Assembly (NCBI GenBank): GCA_964433065.1
Contig: CAYSPZ010000073.1
Span: 1 to 7,795 of the forward strand
Origin: RGIG3009 sp964433065
Lineage (GTDB): Bacteria > Bacillota > Clostridia > Oscillospirales > Acutalibacteraceae
DNA length: 7,795 nt
Reading direction: 5' to 3'
Part shown: positions 5,570-7,795 of the stretch, piece by piece
Layout: each line of letters opens with the position of its first letter
Position numbering within the stretch: the stretch's first letter is position 1
Program-made: the position numbers and the translations under genes
The notes under the pieces: model-generated
Databases searched by the model: none
Told to the model about the DNA's origin: nothing
The model's input: the letters and a program-made list of their open reading frames with translations, nothing else

Positions 5570-6418
5570 TCAATCCAACAACGACGACGGTGTGAAGATG
5601 ATGGCGGGATTGGACACGGTCGGGTCGGAATATTGGCTTACGTTGAGATGTCCCGTTGCGGTATCGCCGTGCTTTTCCAAAACGGTGGGCAGGGCGCTGA
5701 CCGTGGCTGCGATCTCGTATTCTAAATTGGAATCGTTACCGAGTAAAACGGTGATCTGGTTTTTCCAGATCAAGCGAATGTCGGTGCGGTCTTCGATATC
5801 CACCACGCTGATATCGGTCAGGTTGTTTTTTTCGAGCGCATCAAAGATCCGCGCTACCAGTTTACTGCTTTCGTCGTCTAAAACCTGTTTTCCCTCTTCG
5901 GCACACAACACGCCCGCGCCTTTGATATACAACTGACGAAGCGGTCGTTCGGTGGTGATGGGGGTTGCCTGTAACCCGATTCCTTTTTCGCTTACCACCA
6001 CCCAGTTGCCTTCGGCGTATACCGCGCCCATCGGACGCGCTTCGGTGATACAGATCTTCACGTTGCGTGAAAAATCCACCTGTACCGCGACGTCTTCGAT
6101 ATAATGGAACTGCGCTTTGAGCGCTTTTACCGCTTTGCGTTTATCCACCGAAAATACGCTTTGTCCGATCTTGATCCCGCTGACACCGAGGATCGCGTCT
6201 TCGTCGTACCGCGTATTCCCCTCAACGGTGATCGTCTTGACCGCCATCGTAGAGGGCTTGTCCGCCGTGCCGGTATCCCGAAAAGCCGCAGGTAACAACA
6301 ATAAAATACAAATGAGCGAGATGAGACTCCCCGCGCACAACGCAAGGAACAGCCCGAAACGGTTTTTTGCCCGTTTCCGGCTGTTGCTCCTTTTTCGGTT
6401 GCGTTTGGTCGTTCTCAT
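5570..6418 (-). CDS. ftsQ: Cell division protein FtsQ/DivIB
   Basis: FtsQ (DivIB) is a bitopic membrane protein that, with FtsL and FtsB/DivIC, links the Z-ring to septal peptidoglycan synthesis. This one has 282 residues: a strongly basic cytoplasmic tail (1-20, many Arg and Lys), one membrane span at about 22-44, a POTRA domain at about 59-128 (VKTITVEGNTRYDEDAILG to VKICITEARP), and an extracytoplasmic beta domain to about 265 containing TGHLNVSQYSDP. Sequence is poorly conserved in this family; the call rests on this domain order and on its place after murA. Two starts are possible: TTG at 6421 and ATG at 6418. The ATG is preferred because AAGGAAG lies six bases before it but only three before the TTG. 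It begins 20 bases after the murA stop, so the two genes are probably co-transcribed. Confidence 0.93.
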   Translation of the reverse strand: MRTTKRNRKRSNSRKRAKNRFGLFLALCAGSLISLICILLLLPAAFRDTGTADKPSTMAVKTITVEGNTRYDEDAILGVSGIKIGQSVFSVDKRKAVKALKAQFHYIEDVAVQVDFSRNVKICITEARPMGAVYAEGNWVVVSEKGIGLQATPITTERPLRQLYIKGAGVLCAEEGKQVLDDESSKLVARIFDALEKNNLTDISVVDIEDRTDIRLIWKNQITVLLGNDSNLEYEIAATVSALPTVLEKHGDTATGHLNVSQYSDPTVSNPAIIFTPSSLLD

Positions 6419-6424
6419 CAAAAA

Positions 6425-6431
6425 CTTCCTT
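6425..6431 (-). promoter_or_regulatory. Ribosome binding site of ftsQ
   Basis: AAGGAAG on the minus strand lies six bases before the ATG at 6418 and three before an in-frame TTG at 6421. The spacing favours the ATG. Confidence 0.7.
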
Positions 6432-6438
6432 TACCGTA

Positions 6439-7692
6439 TTATAGAACACGTATTGCGGCACCGAGTTGTCCCAGTCCCTGCGCAAACGCTTCATATCCTC
6501 GTTCCAAATGATACAGATGGGTGATCTCGGTCGTGCCGTCCGCCGCAAGCGCCGCCAGCGCAAGTGCCGCGCCGCCGCGCAGGTCGGTACATTCCACCGC
6601 AGCACCCGACAGGGTCTTGACCCCTTCGACCACCGCCACGCGGCCTTCTACCTTGATCCGCGCACCCAGTCGCATCAATTCGCCTGCGTGTTTATAGCGG
6701 CTTTCAAAAATGGTTTCCACGAACACGCTGGTGCCGTCTGCCACGCAGGACATCGCCATCAGCAACGCTTGTGCATCGGTGGGGAAACCGGGGTACGGCA
6801 ACGTGCGTACCGTTTTGACCCGACGCAGTCGCGGCGGTGCCGCGATCAACAGTTCGCGGTCCCACACCGACAACGCGCAACCCATCTCCTCAAACATCGG
6901 GAGCATGGCTTGTAAATGGTCGGGGCAAACGTCTTTGAGCAACAACGTACCGCCGGTGATCGCCGCCGCGCCCATATAGGTCGCGGTTTCGATACGGTCG
7001 GGGATCACGCGATAGGCGCAGCCGTGTAACCGCTCGACCCCTTCTACGGTGATGGTACTTTCCCCCGCGCCCGTGATCTTCGCGCCGCAAGCGGTCAAAA
7101 ATCCGCACAGGTCGGCGATCTCGGGTTCTTTGGCGGCATTATAGATGGTGGTAACACCCTCGGCGGTTGCCGCCGCGAGTAACACGTTCTCGGTCGCGCC
7201 CACGCTGGGAAAGGCGAGTGTGATGGCGCAACCTTTCAGTTTTTCTTTACAACGGCATCGGAGCATACCGCCTTCTTCGCGAATATGTAGACCCATCTGC
7301 CGAAGTGCCGCCAAATGCAGGTCGATCGGGCGAGGACCTAACTCGCATCCGCCGGGGAAGGACAGTTGCGCTGTGCCCGTCCGCGCCGCGACCGCGCCCA
7401 AAAACACGATCGACGAGCGCATTTCGCGCATCAGATGATCGGGGATATCTCCGTGTGTAACACCCGTCGCGTCGACACAAACGGTATGTCCCGCGCGTGT
7501 TACCCGACATCCCAGATGTTGCAGAATGGCGACCGCCGCCGTCACGTCCGACAGTAGCGGACAATTTTCGATGCAACATTCGCCGTGTACCAGTACGGTT
7601 GCCGCTAAGATCGGCAGTACACTGTTTTTGGCGCCGTGTATATGTATCATTCCGTTCAATCGTTTTCCGCCGTCTATGACCATCTTTTCCAT
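6439..7692 (-). CDS. murA: UDP-N-acetylglucosamine 1-carboxyvinyltransferase MurA
   Basis: MurA transfers enolpyruvate from phosphoenolpyruvate to UDP-N-acetylglucosamine, the first committed step of cytoplasmic peptidoglycan precursor synthesis. The protein has 417 residues, normal for the family (E. coli 419). With the ATG at 7692 the substrate-binding pair falls at Lys22-Asn23 (in GAKNSVLP), the same numbers as in E. coli, which supports this start. The catalytic loop is PGGCELGPRP with Cys116; because the residue is Cys and not Asp, fosfomycin sensitivity is expected from the known mechanism. FPTDAQ (303-308, with Asp306), LRGGAAL (371-377) and HLERGYE (395-401, with Arg398) are the other conserved blocks. 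An in-frame GTG at 7701 overlaps the ribosome binding site and is rejected. Many Firmicutes carry two MurA paralogues; the position just before ftsQ fits the copy in the division cluster. Co-transcribed with ftsQ. Confidence 0.97.
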   Translation of the reverse strand: MEKMVIDGGKRLNGMIHIHGAKNSVLPILAATVLVHGECCIENCPLLSDVTAAVAILQHLGCRVTRAGHTVCVDATGVTHGDIPDHLMREMRSSIVFLGAVAARTGTAQLSFPGGCELGPRPIDLHLAALRQMGLHIREEGGMLRCRCKEKLKGCAITLAFPSVGATENVLLAAATAEGVTTIYNAAKEPEIADLCGFLTACGAKITGAGESTITVEGVERLHGCAYRVIPDRIETATYMGAAAITGGTLLLKDVCPDHLQAMLPMFEEMGCALSVWDRELLIAAPPRLRRVKTVRTLPYPGFPTDAQALLMAMSCVADGTSVFVETIFESRYKHAGELMRLGARIKVEGRVAVVEGVKTLSGAAVECTDLRGGAALALAALAADGTTEITHLYHLERGYEAFAQGLGQLGAAIRVL

Positions 7693-7700
7693 CGTACGCA

Positions 7701-7706
7701 CCTCTC
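7701..7706 (-). promoter_or_regulatory. Ribosome binding site of murA
   Basis: GAGAGG on the minus strand lies eight bases before the ATG at 7692 and overlaps the alternative GTG at 7699-7701, which rules out that earlier start. No clear promoter is visible in the roughly 70 bases between murA and the gene fragment at the right edge, so murA is probably read from further upstream. Confidence 0.65.
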
Positions 7707-7762
7707 TTTATCAAAAGATCGTTACGTACCATCCTATGTCATAAACGGGGCTTGGTGCTTGT

Positions 7763-7795
7763 TTACTTTGAAAGCACCTCGCGGATCACCGCGTA
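7763..7795 (-). CDS. C-terminal end of an upstream gene, perhaps murG
   Basis: The minus strand at the right edge reads Y-A-V-I-R-E-V-L-S-K and then TAA (complement of 7763-7765). The frame and codon use look like the end of a protein with a C-terminal helix. murG often precedes murA and ftsQ in Clostridia and ends in such a helix, so murG is a reasonable guess, but ten residues cannot identify a family. Confidence 0.4.
   Translation of the reverse strand, partial: YAVIREVLSK

Noticed and set aside
6438..6443. TATAAT on the minus strand at the murA stop codon, as a possible ftsQ promoter
   Set aside because: No acceptable -35 hexamer lies 16-18 bases upstream, and ftsQ starts only 20 bases after murA, so co-transcription is the simpler reading.
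7694..7729. GTACG / CGTAC arms flanking the murA ribosome binding site, as a control hairpin
   Set aside because: Only five pairs plus two beyond a bulge close a 19-base loop; too weak to claim regulation.
7754..7778. GGTGCTT / AAGCACC hairpin at the end of the right-edge gene fragment, as a terminator
   Set aside because: The stem is only 7 bp, spans the stop codon, and is followed on the minus strand by AAGCCCC with no T-run.

Overview
The window looks like core chromosome of a Gram-positive anaerobe of the class Clostridia, possibly an Oscillospiraceae-like gut lineage. Three things suggest this: a murA-ftsQ-ftsZ division and wall cluster, a CwlD-type amidase of the spore-cortex family, and strong AGGAGG-type ribosome binding sites. 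Protein-coding DNA is rich in CG-containing codons, while the main promoter regions are AT-rich. A run of exactly 10 N at 354-363 marks an assembly gap, as in a draft or metagenome-assembled genome. Genus cannot be told from this sequence alone.

Left part, + strand: the 3' end of a glyceraldehyde-3-phosphate dehydrogenase gene is closed by a 14-bp terminator hairpin, and the N gap follows at once. A clear sigma-A-type promoter (383-411) then drives four tightly spaced genes: a FucO-type iron alcohol dehydrogenase, an unrecognised multi-pass membrane protein, a CwlD-like N-acetylmuramoyl-L-alanine amidase, and radA. The spacings are 12, 41 and 14 bases. The 41-base spacer holds a hairpin that would bury the ribosome binding site of the amidase gene. 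The run ends at a hairpin with an A-run on one side and a T-run on the other, which can stop transcription from both sides.

Right part, - strand: reading leftwards from the right edge come the last codons of an upstream gene (perhaps murG), murA, ftsQ, a strong terminator, a near-consensus promoter with a 17-base spacer, and ftsZ. ftsZ runs convergently into radA. MurA makes the first committed precursor of peptidoglycan, FtsQ (DivIB) belongs to the divisome core, and FtsZ forms the Z-ring, so this side is a cut-down dcw cluster. No ftsA lies between ftsQ and ftsZ, and ftsZ appears to be its own transcription unit.

I found no mobile element, CRISPR array, tRNA, rRNA or phage gene, and nothing that amounts to a new biological system. 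The points most worth checking are the hairpin over the amidase ribosome binding site, the unrecognised membrane protein, and the short, atypical FtsZ C-terminus.
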